Source: Candidatus Thiodiazotropha sp. (ex Monitilora ramsayi)
GTDB taxonomy: Bacteria > Pseudomonadota > Gammaproteobacteria > Chromatiales > Chromatiaceae
Length of the DNA: 33,616 bases
Assembly: GCA_025655575.1 (NCBI GenBank)
Contig: JAHXIP010000033.1
Location: 1-33,616 of the forward strand
Direction of reading: 5' to 3'
Positions 1 through 7,710 of the stretch are shown here, one piece after another. Position 1 is the stretch's first letter; each line of letters begins with the position of its first letter. Under the pieces are notes generated by a model. It saw only the letters and a list, made by a program, of their open reading frames with translations, did no database searches and was not told where the DNA came from. Position numbers and translations under genes: made by a program.

Positions 1-386
1 TGTATCATGTTTTTAAAGAGATTAATGAAAGCCTGAGAGTCATGCTCCGGAAGCGGCTTTTCAATCAATACTGGCTTGATACTCAATTTTTCCAGTGCCC
101 GGCGGTACTCATTATTCTCCAGGTAACCACTAATGACACAGATTGTTGCTTTTGGACACAAGGTTTTCGCCGTCTCAAGGAATTCTACCGGGTTTCCGGG
201 AGGAGGCATCAGTAAGTCTGAAACAATAATGTGGAAATCCTCTTTTTCCAGAATCGATTCAGCCTCGGTCCTTGATGATGCGGTAAAAACCTTAAAGCCA
301 TTGTTATCAAGCACAAGAATATGAGGTAGGAGCTTTTTGATTTCATCGTCAACCCAAAGCACGTTGAATTTGTCTGATTGTTCCAA
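1..386 (-). CDS. Response regulator receiver domain protein (partial, runs off window start)
   Basis: The reading frame is open from a TTG at 384-386 to the window edge, so the C-terminus is missing. The TTG has a GGGAG ribosome site seven bases upstream, and no ATG is available. The visible protein has the receiver-fold landmarks: an acidic pair in LWVDDE near residues 11-15, the phospho-acceptor Asp in IIVSDLLMP near residue 58, and the conserved Lys in IEKPLP near residue 111. No output domain is visible in the 128 residues seen. It could be a stand-alone receiver or the front of a larger regulator. It is transcribed away from the oxidoreductase gene that begins at 683. Confidence 0.8.
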   Translation of the reverse strand, partial: MEQSDKFNVLWVDDEIKKLLPHILVLDNNGFKVFTASSRTEAESILEKEDFHIIVSDLLMPPPGNPVEFLETAKTLCPKATICVISGYLENNEYRRALEKLSIKPVLIEKPLPEHDSQAFINLFKNMI

Positions 387-682
387 TCTAAAACTCCCTT
401 GCATGCATTCCCGCAGATGAGTATCACAGCCACACTTATGACTGGAATATACAGTAAGCAGTAGTACAGAAAAACTGCCGCACTATTTCTTGCAGGCAAG
501 GAATTTTTGTCATCTCTTGATAGAAATGCGATAAATTTGTGAGAAATGGCGTGCTAGGCTTGCAGCTATGGTTATGTACGGCGGGGAATACGGTGATACC
601 AGCCGGATAACCTGCATCCGTTAAGATGCTTGTTTCGTATGTAATTAACAATAACTCAAACGAAATGGTGGGGTCAGATTCA
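387..682. other. Divergent intergenic region
   Basis: About 300 bases separate the minus-strand receiver gene from the plus-strand oxidoreductase. Frames here are short and look like shadows. An in-frame ATG at 626 could extend the oxidoreductase by 19 residues, but those residues are polar, Asn-rich and lack the character of a coding start. No convincing promoter or terminator was identified. Confidence 0.4.
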
Positions 683-2818
683 ATGAATGTTCGTAAACTT
701 ATTATCCTGGCGGTTGTGGCTTTGCTCGTTGCCGCCTTTTTTGTTTTTGACCTTGGCAGCTATCTCACCTTTGAGTCGTTGAAGTCGAGCCGTGATGAGA
801 TTATCGCCTGGCGAGAGGCTAACCCCCTGGTTGCCGTAGTGGCCTTCTTTCTTATTTATGTGGCTGTCACGGCGCTCTCGCTACCCGGTGCAGCCATCAT
901 GACGTTGGCCGTTGGTGCGGTATTCGGTTTCTTCTGGGGCCTGGTCCTGGTCTCATTTGCTTCGACTATCGGTGCCACGCTGGCTTTTCTGATATCCCGG
1001 TTTTTGTTACGGGATGCTGTACAGAGCCGCTATGGTGACAGGCTCAAGGCAATCAATAGTGGTATCGAGAAGGATGGGGCCTTCTATCTGTTCTCCTTGC
1101 GTCTGGTACCGTTGTTTCCTTTTTTTATCATCAATCTGCTGATGGGTCTGACCCCAATTCGTACCTGGACGTTCTACTGGGTCAGCCAGATCGGTATGTT
1201 GGCGGGCACGATGGTCTATGTGAATGCCGGTACGCAGCTGGGTTCGTTGGAATCGGCTTCCGGTATCCTCTCTCCGGTACTGATCGGCTCTTTTATCCTG
1301 CTCGGGCTCTTCCCGCTGTTGGCGAAAAAGCTGTTGTCAGTGATCAAGGATCGCCAGGCCCTCAAGGGCTGGGATCGTCCCGACAGTTTCGATCGTAATC
1401 TGGTGGTGATTGGTGGCGGCTCTGCAGGTCTGGTTTCTGCCTATATCGCTGCAGCGGTAAAAGCGGATGTCAGCCTGATTGAAAAACACAAGATGGGGGG
1501 TGACTGCCTCAATACCGGTTGTGTGCCCTCCAAAGCGTTGATTCGTTCTTCGCGTATTCTGAATCAGAGCCGACGTGCTAAGGAGTGGGGTTTTGAAAAG
1601 ATCGATGTGGCATTTGACTTCGGTAAAGTAATGGAGCGGGTCGCGCGCGTGGTTAAGGAGGTCGAACCGCATGATTCGGTGGAACGCTATACCGGGCTGG
1701 GAGTGGAAGTGATCGAAGGTGAGGCCCGCATCACCTCACCCTACAGTGTGGAGGTCAACGGTATCGAACTGCGGACCCGCAACATCATCATTGCGACCGG
1801 CGCGCGTCCCTTTGTACCGCCGATTCCGGGGCTGGACGGCTTCGACTATCTCACATCAGATAATCTCTGGGAGTTACGTGAACTGCCCCGGCGTCTGTTG
1901 GTGCTGGGAGGCGGTCCCATCGGTTGTGAACTCTCTCAGGCCTTTGCCCGCTTCGGCAGTGAAGTCACGATTGTAGAAATGTTGCCGCGCCTGATGATTC
2001 GCGAAGACGATGATGTGGCCGAGCTGGTGATGGAGCGGTTCAAGGAGGAGGGCATTAACCTCCTGGTGGGACACAAAGCTACGGCGTTTACTCAGCGGGA
2101 TGGTGAGAATCTGCTGATTTGCGAACGTGAGGGTGAGTCAGTGGAAGTGCCGTTCGATCAGGTCCTGGTCGCGGTAGGCCGTAAACCGAACACCCGGGGA
2201 TTTGGTCTTGAAGAGTTGAATGTCGCGCTCAATCCCAACGGCACCATCCAGACCAATGAGTTTCTGCAGAGCACGATGCCGACCCTCTATGCCTGTGGCG
2301 ATGTGGCTGGACCTTATCAGTTCACCCACACGGCCGGACACCAGGCCTGGTATGCCGCAGTCAATAGTCTGTTTGGTGGTTTCCGCCGCTTCAGGGTCGA
2401 TTACTCGGTCATTCCCTTTGCGACTTTTACCGATCCGGAAGTGGCACGGGTAGGGCTCAATGAGCTGGAGGCCCAGCAGCAGGAGATTGCCTATGAGGTC
2501 ACCAAGTTTGATCTGGCGGAGCTGGACCGGGCCATTGCCGAAGGTGAGGCTCATGGCATGGTCAAGGTGCTCACGGTGCCCGGTAAGGACAAGATCCTGG
2601 GTGCGACGATCATCGGTGAGAATGCGGGAGAGCTGATCGGAGAGTTCACTGCGGCCATGAAACATGGATTCGGCCTCAACAAGATCCTGGGTACTATCCA
2701 TATCTATCCGACGCTTTTCGAAGCCAATAAATATGCAGCGGGCGTTTGGAAAAAGGCACACGCACCGGAAAAGCTGTTGGAGTGGGTGGCACGTTTCCAT
2801 GCCTGGCGTCGGGGCTGA
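683..2818 (+). CDS. VTT (TVP38/DedA-like) membrane domain fused to FAD/NAD(P) disulfide oxidoreductase
   Basis: The 711-residue protein has two parts. Residues 1-230 form a hydrophobic TVP38/TMEM64-type (VTT) domain with several membrane segments. From residue 238 follows a class I flavoprotein disulfide reductase: the FAD-binding GGGSAGL, the redox-active pair C275/C280 in CLNTGCVPSK, a second dinucleotide site LGGGPIGCE, and a C-terminal dimerisation domain. This resembles dihydrolipoamide dehydrogenase and mercuric reductase in layout; such fusions are known in proteobacteria but their substrate is not. The usual catalytic HPTLSE reads Y-P-T-L-F-E (Tyr 675), so the standard His base is missing. 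I chose the ATG at 683, which follows GGGG at about ten bases and gives a clean N-terminal membrane helix; ATGs at 626 and 665 are alternatives. The flavin domain probably faces the cytoplasm at the membrane. Confidence 0.88.
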   Translation: MNVRKLIILAVVALLVAAFFVFDLGSYLTFESLKSSRDEIIAWREANPLVAVVAFFLIYVAVTALSLPGAAIMTLAVGAVFGFFWGLVLVSFASTIGATLAFLISRFLLRDAVQSRYGDRLKAINSGIEKDGAFYLFSLRLVPLFPFFIINLLMGLTPIRTWTFYWVSQIGMLAGTMVYVNAGTQLGSLESASGILSPVLIGSFILLGLFPLLAKKLLSVIKDRQALKGWDRPDSFDRNLVVIGGGSAGLVSAYIAAAVKADVSLIEKHKMGGDCLNTGCVPSKALIRSSRILNQSRRAKEWGFEKIDVAFDFGKVMERVARVVKEVEPHDSVERYTGLGVEVIEGEARITSPYSVEVNGIELRTRNIIIATGARPFVPPIPGLDGFDYLTSDNLWELRELPRRLLVLGGGPIGCELSQAFARFGSEVTIVEMLPRLMIREDDDVAELVMERFKEEGINLLVGHKATAFTQRDGENLLICEREGESVEVPFDQVLVAVGRKPNTRGFGLEELNVALNPNGTIQTNEFLQSTMPTLYACGDVAGPYQFTHTAGHQAWYAAVNSLFGGFRRFRVDYSVIPFATFTDPEVARVGLNELEAQQQEIAYEVTKFDLAELDRAIAEGEAHGMVKVLTVPGKDKILGATIIGENAGELIGEFTAAMKHGFGLNKILGTIHIYPTLFEANKYAAGVWKKAHAPEKLLEWVARFHAWRRG

Positions 2819-2908
2819 ATCTGAATTCATCGCCGCTTTGGGTGGGAGAGATCTGTGGTATTCTGGAAGACCGTTTATTTATGAGCAGATCCCTGGCGAG
2901 GTTGTCCC

Positions 2909-3610
2909 ATGCAGTTGTCCCGCATGTCTCTTTTACTGTTGATTCTGGTTTCCCTGGTGGCTGTGGCCGGTGAGGGTGGATGGCAGGGTTCTATGCAGGA
3001 TGGGAGCCAGGTGACAATCGATCCCACGACGAATAAGGCTACCCGTACCCTGGATGGGGAGAGTTCGCCCCTGTGGAATGGCGTGCATCAGCTCAGTAAT
3101 GGTGCCGTGATTATCGTGCGGGAAGGTGTGGTAGTGAGAGATGCGGCAATCATCGAGGCCCAGCATGAGCAGGCCCGCGATCAACTCAATGCTGCCTGTA
3201 TGCAGTTAGTGAAAAAGGTCTGTGGCTCGCATAACGAGTGTCTGTCTCATGCAGCCTGCGAGCCAGCCAGACAACTATTGGCTATGGAACGTGAGGAACT
3301 CAACGGTAGCTGGTCCGGTGCTGTCATGGAGAGTTCCACTCTCTGTCTTGAAGCACTGGGTAATGAGGCATTTTTCCAGGCATGTCCCAAGCACCAGCCC
3401 GGCAACCAAAGCACCAACTGCGAGCGCCTGATGACACGGGTATGCGGAGAAGACAATCAATGCGAAAGTTCTCAGGGATGTGATGCCGCCCGCCAGCTTG
3501 TGGGTATGGAGCTGCAGGATCGATTCAAAGGCCCGGGCCCCAGCGCAGCAAGTCGTCAGTGTAGAGATGTGCTGGCCAATGAGTCGCCGTTCTTCCAGGT
3601 CTGCGAGTAG
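2909..3610 (+). CDS. Secreted protein with two tandem six-cysteine repeats, function unknown
   Basis: This is a 233-residue protein with an N-terminal signal peptide (hydrophobic residues 6-20, probable cut near AVAGEG). The body contains two copies of one module, residues 97-159 and 171-232. Each has the pattern C-x2-L-x4-C-G-x2-N-x-C-x5-C-x2-A-R-Q-L-x2-M-E, then a Cys and a final N-E-x-x-F-F-x2-C. All twelve cysteines fall in the repeats, six in each, which suggests three disulfides per module in the periplasm. The ATG at 2909 has GAGG eight bases upstream. It lies 90 bases after the oxidoreductase gene on the same strand, and a link to thiol chemistry is possible but unproven. I do not recognise the family. 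Confidence 0.75.
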   Translation: MQLSRMSLLLLILVSLVAVAGEGGWQGSMQDGSQVTIDPTTNKATRTLDGESSPLWNGVHQLSNGAVIIVREGVVVRDAAIIEAQHEQARDQLNAACMQLVKKVCGSHNECLSHAACEPARQLLAMEREELNGSWSGAVMESSTLCLEALGNEAFFQACPKHQPGNQSTNCERLMTRVCGEDNQCESSQGCDAARQLVGMELQDRFKGPGPSAASRQCRDVLANESPFFQVCE

Positions 3611-3793
3611 GGGAGGGAATGCAACCAATCAATCGGGAAATCAGATCCAGCATCCAGCCGATCAACACACCGCTTTGGATCTAAGCTGCTTATTATCAAA
3701 CAAATTTTTCAGGTGTCCAGCGCTTGCGGATCAGGTCTGTATCTTCCCGAATTGTGCTGCTTGTCAGATTCGTTCAGTTGACGATAGGTTCCC

Positions 3794-3814
3794 ACTGTCG
3801 AGCTATTTGACAGT
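3794..3814. promoter_or_regulatory. Inverted repeat ACTGTC-N9-GACAGT, candidate enhancer site
   Basis: A perfect six-base inverted repeat with a nine-base spacer lies about 160 bases upstream of the sigma-54 promoter at 3974. That distance is typical of NtrC-family activator sites. A related everted repeat (CTGACA-TTT-TGTCAG) lies in front of the two-component genes at 7575-7589. Assignment to the activator encoded at 4307-5656 is inference. Confidence 0.45.
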
Positions 3815-3918
3815 AATAATCAACGTATAATCAATGAGTTGGAGCTGATTTTTCTATGCGCCCCAGATTTTGTCCGATTTTTGACGGTGAATTCGTCGGC
3901 CATTTTTACATTTCGTTC

Positions 3919-3942
3919 GCTGATAAATAGTCCTCTATCAGC
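3919..3942. repeat. Inverted repeat GCTGATA-N10-TATCAGC
   Basis: A perfect seven-base inverted repeat with a ten-base loop ends about 30 bases before the -24 element of the sigma-54 promoter. It could be a protein-binding site or may be incidental. No T-run follows it. Confidence 0.35.
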
Positions 3943-3973
3943 AACCTACTGAATTGTTAGAGAAATTAGACTC

Positions 3974-3989
3974 TGGCAGCGAACTTGCA
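3974..3989 (+). promoter_or_regulatory. Sigma-54 (-24/-12) promoter for the 31-residue peptide gene
   Basis: The bases TGGCAGCGAACTTGCA carry the invariant GG and GC exactly ten bases apart, with TGGCA and TTGCA half-sites matching the RpoN consensus. The predicted start of transcription is near 4000, and the peptide gene follows at 4026 behind its ribosome site. The nearest regulator gene encodes a sigma-54 activator, which supports the call. Confidence 0.75.
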
Positions 3990-4025
3990 TCATTTAAGGC
4001 AAGAGATGCAAGCAGGAGTAGGGAA

Positions 4026-4121
4026 ATGTTGAATCGTGGACACATACCCAATGCATGGCCGGAGGATCCGGCATGGCCCGATCCGTTCGGCAACGACCCT
4101 TACGACCTCACCAAGCACTGA
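4026..4121 (+). CDS. 31-residue Trp/Pro/Asp-rich peptide, function unknown
   Basis: A short frame of 31 codons starts at ATG 4026, with AGGAGTAGGG just upstream as a ribosome site, and ends in TGA. The peptide is rich in Pro, Asp and Trp: it contains AWPEDPAWPDPFGNDPYDL and ends TKH. It has no signal sequence and no cysteine. The case for a real gene is its setting: a sigma-54 promoter 37 bases upstream and a strong intrinsic terminator 22 bases downstream enclose just this frame. The ending Y-D-L-T-K-H loosely resembles the Y-D-L-R-N-W-H end of the protein at 8993-9274, which also follows a sigma-54 promoter. The transcript could instead act as a small RNA. No family is recognised. Confidence 0.6.
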   Translation: MLNRGHIPNAWPEDPAWPDPFGNDPYDLTKH

Positions 4122-4142
4122 GCCACTTTTGGCTTCATGAAC

Positions 4143-4175
4143 CGGCTGCCTCATTATGAGGCAGCCGTTTTTTTT
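4143..4175 (+). terminator. Rho-independent terminator of the peptide unit
   Basis: An eleven-base perfect stem (CGGCTGCCTCA / TGAGGCAGCCG) with a TTA loop is followed by eight T residues. It closes the peptide transcript and separates it from the convergent two-component genes. Confidence 0.93.
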
Positions 4176-4306
4176 AAACTGGGTTCTGGCTCTGCGAACA
4201 GAGTTGTGGATGTCGGACTCGGCCGGTCATCGGGCAAAAGGTGCTATATGCCTACTTGGCCGGTGGAAAAATCACCTCGATTCTGTGAGTAGTGTTGGTT
4301 TATGGA

Positions 4307-5656
4307 TTACTCATCAAGCTTATAGCGTTTGATCATGCGGTATACACTGCGCTCACTGACCCCCATAACTTTTGCCACCACCGCACGGCGACCTGAGTAT
4401 TTTTTCAATTGACATTCAAGATAGTGAGCCTCCAGCTCATCCAGCGTCGGGTCATGAGCAAAATTAAGACTGACTATATCGTCTCTCCCACTGCCGTTTT
4501 GACTGAATGTGAAATGCTCGGGGCGGATTTTTTGTCGATCACCGGAGAGAATGATCGAACGCTCGATCATGTTTTTCAGCTCACGGATGTTTCCCGGCCA
4601 ATTGTAGGATACGAGGGAACGTATGGCGGAAGATGAGAGCGTTTTATTCACCCGTGTAGAGAAGTTGTGGTTCTTAAGAAAATGATTGGCTAAGGAAGGT
4701 ATGTCATCGCGCCTTTCCCGCAAAGGAGGGACGGTGATGTTGAAGGCGTTGAGACGAAAGAAGAGATCTGAACGAAATGTATCCTCCGCCGACATTGACT
4801 CCAGGTCCCGATTTGTTGCAGCGATAACCCGAACATTGGCGTTCAGGTCTTTGGTACCGCCCAGTCGTCTATACTGACCGGTTTCAAGGATACGCAGCAG
4901 TTTTGCTTGACCGCTAGCGTTTATTTCACCTATTTCATCCAGAAACAGCGTGCCTCCATCAGCACCCTCTATGAGGCCTTGTTTCTGTTTGTCCGCCCCA
5001 GTGAAGGCGCCTTTTTCGTGTCCGAATAGTTCGGACTCAAATAGATTCTCCTGTAGCGTGCAGCAGTCCACCGTAACAAAATTATTCTTTTTTCGATGGC
5101 TATGGTTGTGAATTGCACGCGCAACCAACTCCTTGCCGGAGCCACTCTCACCCTGAACCAATACGGTGATGTCATTCGGCGCCACGGCATCAATCAGCTG
5201 CCTGACCTTTGCCAATGCCTCACTAGAGCCGACCAGAGAAGAGTTACGTTGGTTACTTTGTTGTAACTGTCGTTTGCAGAACTGGTGGTCCCTGCGTAGC
5301 GCTGCATTTTCCAGCACTCGTTTTACAGTCAGGGATAGCGTGTCGAGACTGACAGGTTTGAGCAGATAGTCGGCAGCACCTGCCTTGATTGCGGCAACTG
5401 CATCACGTACTGAACCGAATGCTGTCAGTACAATGACCGGATAACTTTCTGCCAGCTTACCGATGTATTCCAAGCTGTTGGCATCGGGTAATCGGGCATC
5501 CGTTAAAATGAGTGAGGGTTCATATTTCTCAAGATAGTTCTGTACCTGGTTCCATCGACTGACGCCATCCGCTTCATAGTTAAGATTACCCAGATGCTGA
5601 ATGATGAGTTGTCTAAGAAGATCATCATCTTCAATCACGAGGACCTTTAATTTCAT
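4307..5656 (-). CDS. NtrC-family sigma-54-dependent response regulator
   Basis: The 449-residue protein has three domains in order. The receiver (1-120) has acidic E9/D10/D11, phospho-acceptor D53 and K100 in LLKP. The AAA+ domain (about 140-375) has Walker A GESGSGKE at 169-176, the sigma-54 contact loop GAFTGA at 216-221 and Walker B GTLFLDE at 235-241. A C-terminal Fis-type helix-turn-helix (about 405-445) includes VAKVMGVSERSVYRMIKRY. All residues needed for ATP use and sigma-54 contact are present, so it should activate RpoN promoters when phosphorylated. Its start overlaps the end of the kinase gene by four bases, so the pair is co-translated. The sigma-54 promoters at 3974 and 8922 flank this pair and are the obvious candidate targets. 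Confidence 0.95.
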   Translation of the reverse strand: MKLKVLVIEDDDLLRQLIIQHLGNLNYEADGVSRWNQVQNYLEKYEPSLILTDARLPDANSLEYIGKLAESYPVIVLTAFGSVRDAVAAIKAGAADYLLKPVSLDTLSLTVKRVLENAALRRDHQFCKRQLQQSNQRNSSLVGSSEALAKVRQLIDAVAPNDITVLVQGESGSGKELVARAIHNHSHRKKNNFVTVDCCTLQENLFESELFGHEKGAFTGADKQKQGLIEGADGGTLFLDEIGEINASGQAKLLRILETGQYRRLGGTKDLNANVRVIAATNRDLESMSAEDTFRSDLFFRLNAFNITVPPLRERRDDIPSLANHFLKNHNFSTRVNKTLSSSAIRSLVSYNWPGNIRELKNMIERSIILSGDRQKIRPEHFTFSQNGSGRDDIVSLNFAHDPTLDELEAHYLECQLKKYSGRRAVVAKVMGVSERSVYRMIKRYKLDE

Positions 5657-7509
5657 TCTGATCCCTCAAGTTCGTGACTTGCATCTGGAAGATCTATGGT
5701 GAATATGCTTCCCTCTGAGAACCCACTTTCCACATCGATGGCGCCTCCATATTTCTCAATAATTGCAAGGCTGATGGAGAGCCCAAGTCCGGTACCTTTC
5801 GCGCTATCGGCTCGGCGGCTGAAGAAAGGGTCAAATATATAGGGGAGATCTTTGGCTCTGATACCAGCGCCGGTATCTGAGAACTGAATGATGATGCGGT
5901 CTTTATTCGTAAAGGTTGAGACTTTTAATACACCCCCCTCGGGCATGGCATGAAAGGCATTTTGTGCGAGATTGAGCGACACCATACGGATTTCACCTTC
6001 CGAAGCAAGGACTCGCAGGAGTCGAGTATCAAGTGTTTCTTCTATCTCGATATTGTTCTGTTCGGCCTGCCACCTCAGGAGACTTAAAGTGTCATGTAGT
6101 GCGTTATTGATATCAACCAACTCAGGATATTCAGCAGGTGGAGAGCCGAGTTTCAGTAATTTACCAGTGATTTCAATACAGGAGCCTATTTCACTATCCA
6201 CCAGTTTTAGATGATCCATGATCGAGTCGGGGCAGCCATGATGAGATACTATGGCGTTCTCGGTGGCATCAAGGGCTAATTTGACAGAAGCCAAGGGATT
6301 GTGGATTTCGTGGGCGATTCCTGTAGCCAAACGTCCTAGTTCAGACAGTTTTTGTTCCTGGGAGTATTTAACTTCTTTGGCAAGATCCCGGATTGATTCG
6401 ACAACCAGTGTCTGCACTTTTCCTTTGATGTTTGCTGTCATCGGCGCTGCAAAAATCTCAACATCGAGGCTGGTCTTGTCGGTTCGGTAGTGTTGATGCA
6501 GCACCTTAATAGATTTTTTGTTCTTTATGACTTCATGAACCGGGCAGGTAATGAGCGTAGGCGGACAGGGTTTTGTTGTGTTGTGCGTCACCAGGTAGCA
6601 GGGATCTCCCACACCAGATTTATCCAACAGTTTGTGCTGTTCGCGATAAGCTTTATTCGTCAATAAGACATTAAATTGCTCATCAATGATTCTAACCCCA
6701 TCCGGTATCGCATCCACCAGGGCCTGAAGAAAGGTCTTTTGCTCCTCAAGTTCCTGTAGTTTTTCCTGCAACTTTGCAGCCATAAAGTCGAATGTGTCCC
6801 CAAGCCTGGAGAGTTCATCCGTGCCTTTCATGTCGACTCGTGATTTTAGATTTCCACGTGTGAGATCTTCACTGGCCCGGGTTAAGTGATTAACAGGTTT
6901 CAGAATATAGTAATGGATAAACAGCCAACCACCGGTCAGATTCAGAATCACAATTAAGGCGCCGGCACTCATCAGCAATAGGGTTGTGTTTCTGACTTTA
7001 CTGCGTAGAGGGGCCGCATCGTAATCCACATAGAGTATTCCGTTGATGGGGCTTTTCTCTACTGGGCCGTGACACTCCTTACAAGGTGCTTTGTTATGCA
7101 CGGGATTAATACTGCGAAGGATCTCCTGCCCTTGTTCGTTTTTAATAAAGCGCGTGGTAACCGTTTGTGATTTATAGGGAATATTTAGTTTCTTGCCAAA
7201 GTCACTCTGCCTGCTACTGAATCTGATTTCTCCGGATGGGTTGGTAATGAAAACTGAAACAATTCCTTGTTGCTGACCTAGCTTTTTTACCATTTCGCTT
7301 AACCCTGGAAGGTCGCGTTTCAGCATGGCGTTTTCGAGAGATGCCTGTAGCACATTATTGATTTGGGTGGCTGTGTGCGCTCTTTCTCCACCTAACTCAG
7401 ATTGATAGAGAGGAATATAGAGCAGAAGAAATACCAGGGAGCTGATGGCGAGACCTGAAGTTGTCCCCAGGATGAATTTTCTATTCAGGCTGATGGTTAT
7501 CCAGTTCAT
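5653..7509 (-). CDS. Membrane histidine kinase with periplasmic haem c motif and Cys-containing PAS domain
   Basis: The 618-residue sensor has a first membrane helix (about 13-34), a periplasmic domain to about 172, a second helix (about 176-202), HAMP (about 203-255), a coiled linker and PAS (about 258-375), a HisKA domain with H400 in GIAHEIHNPLAS, and a HATPase domain with NLAQNAFHAMPEGG, DTGAGI and GTGLGLS. The periplasmic domain carries C-K-E-C-H at 143-147, a covalent haem c site, suggesting redox or ligand sensing. The PAS has C304, H309, C315 and C322 in a pattern (CYLVTHN, KPCPP, TCPVHEV) that may bind a metal or Fe-S cluster. It is the partner of the downstream sigma-54 activator. 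Kinases with a periplasmic CxxCH are known in metal- and sulfur-respiring bacteria; the signal sensed here is not known. Confidence 0.93.
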   Translation of the reverse strand: MNWITISLNRKFILGTTSGLAISSLVFLLLYIPLYQSELGGERAHTATQINNVLQASLENAMLKRDLPGLSEMVKKLGQQQGIVSVFITNPSGEIRFSSRQSDFGKKLNIPYKSQTVTTRFIKNEQGQEILRSINPVHNKAPCKECHGPVEKSPINGILYVDYDAAPLRSKVRNTTLLLMSAGALIVILNLTGGWLFIHYYILKPVNHLTRASEDLTRGNLKSRVDMKGTDELSRLGDTFDFMAAKLQEKLQELEEQKTFLQALVDAIPDGVRIIDEQFNVLLTNKAYREQHKLLDKSGVGDPCYLVTHNTTKPCPPTLITCPVHEVIKNKKSIKVLHQHYRTDKTSLDVEIFAAPMTANIKGKVQTLVVESIRDLAKEVKYSQEQKLSELGRLATGIAHEIHNPLASVKLALDATENAIVSHHGCPDSIMDHLKLVDSEIGSCIEITGKLLKLGSPPAEYPELVDINNALHDTLSLLRWQAEQNNIEIEETLDTRLLRVLASEGEIRMVSLNLAQNAFHAMPEGGVLKVSTFTNKDRIIIQFSDTGAGIRAKDLPYIFDPFFSRRADSAKGTGLGLSISLAIIEKYGGAIDVESGFSEGSIFTIDLPDASHELEGSE

Positions 7510-7552
7510 AAAATAGAAGTGTCTGACCCACTAGATTTATTGTCTTGATTGT

Positions 7553-7589
7553 AATCTTTTCAAAAAAAGATTTTCTGACATTTTGTCAG
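7553..7589. promoter_or_regulatory. Two adjacent inverted repeats between the kinase gene and the divergent secreted-protein gene
   Basis: AATCTTTT-CAAA-AAAAGATT (7553-7572) is directly followed by CTGACA-TTT-TGTCAG (7575-7589). Both are perfect. They occupy the divergent promoter region and are good candidates for operator sites, perhaps for autoregulation by the two-component system. The A/T-rich first repeat could also be a weak hairpin. Confidence 0.5.
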
Positions 7590-7710
7590 GTATGAGGCTG
7601 CAAATTGGGGCTTTCTTGCGTGAATATTTACTATGTCTTCAGTGTTGGCGCAGGTTTTGCAAAGTCTCAGGGAGATCAATAATCGCTTCAATATTGGGAG
7701 GGGACTGGCC

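Larger units (their letters stand above)
3611..3973. other. Long AT-rich regulatory region upstream of the sigma-54 promoter
   Basis: No gene was found in this 360-base stretch. It holds two inverted repeats (listed separately at 3794-3814 and 3919-3942) and lies upstream of a sigma-54 promoter, which fits an enhancer region for a sigma-54 activator. Confidence 0.5.

Noticed and set aside
547..566. Sigma-54-like TGGCGTGCTAGGCTTGC before the oxidoreductase gene
   Set aside because: GG and GC are twelve bases apart, outside the tolerated spacing.
2138..2830. 230-codon minus-strand frame inside the oxidoreductase gene
   Set aside because: It lies wholly antisense to conserved flavoprotein coding sequence with key motifs, so it is a shadow frame.
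3480..3830. Plus-strand frame extending from the end of the cysteine-repeat gene into the intergenic region
   Set aside because: It overlaps the real gene in another frame, has no ribosome site, and its intergenic part has no protein-like features.
4176..4306. Direct GGCCGGT repeats between the peptide terminator and the activator gene
   Set aside because: Two short copies only, with no hairpin or T-run; nothing supports a function.
7606..7620. Sigma-54-like TGGGGCTTTCTTGC before the 7711 gene
   Set aside because: The GG to GC spacing is one base short of the strict ten and the -24 half-site is poor.
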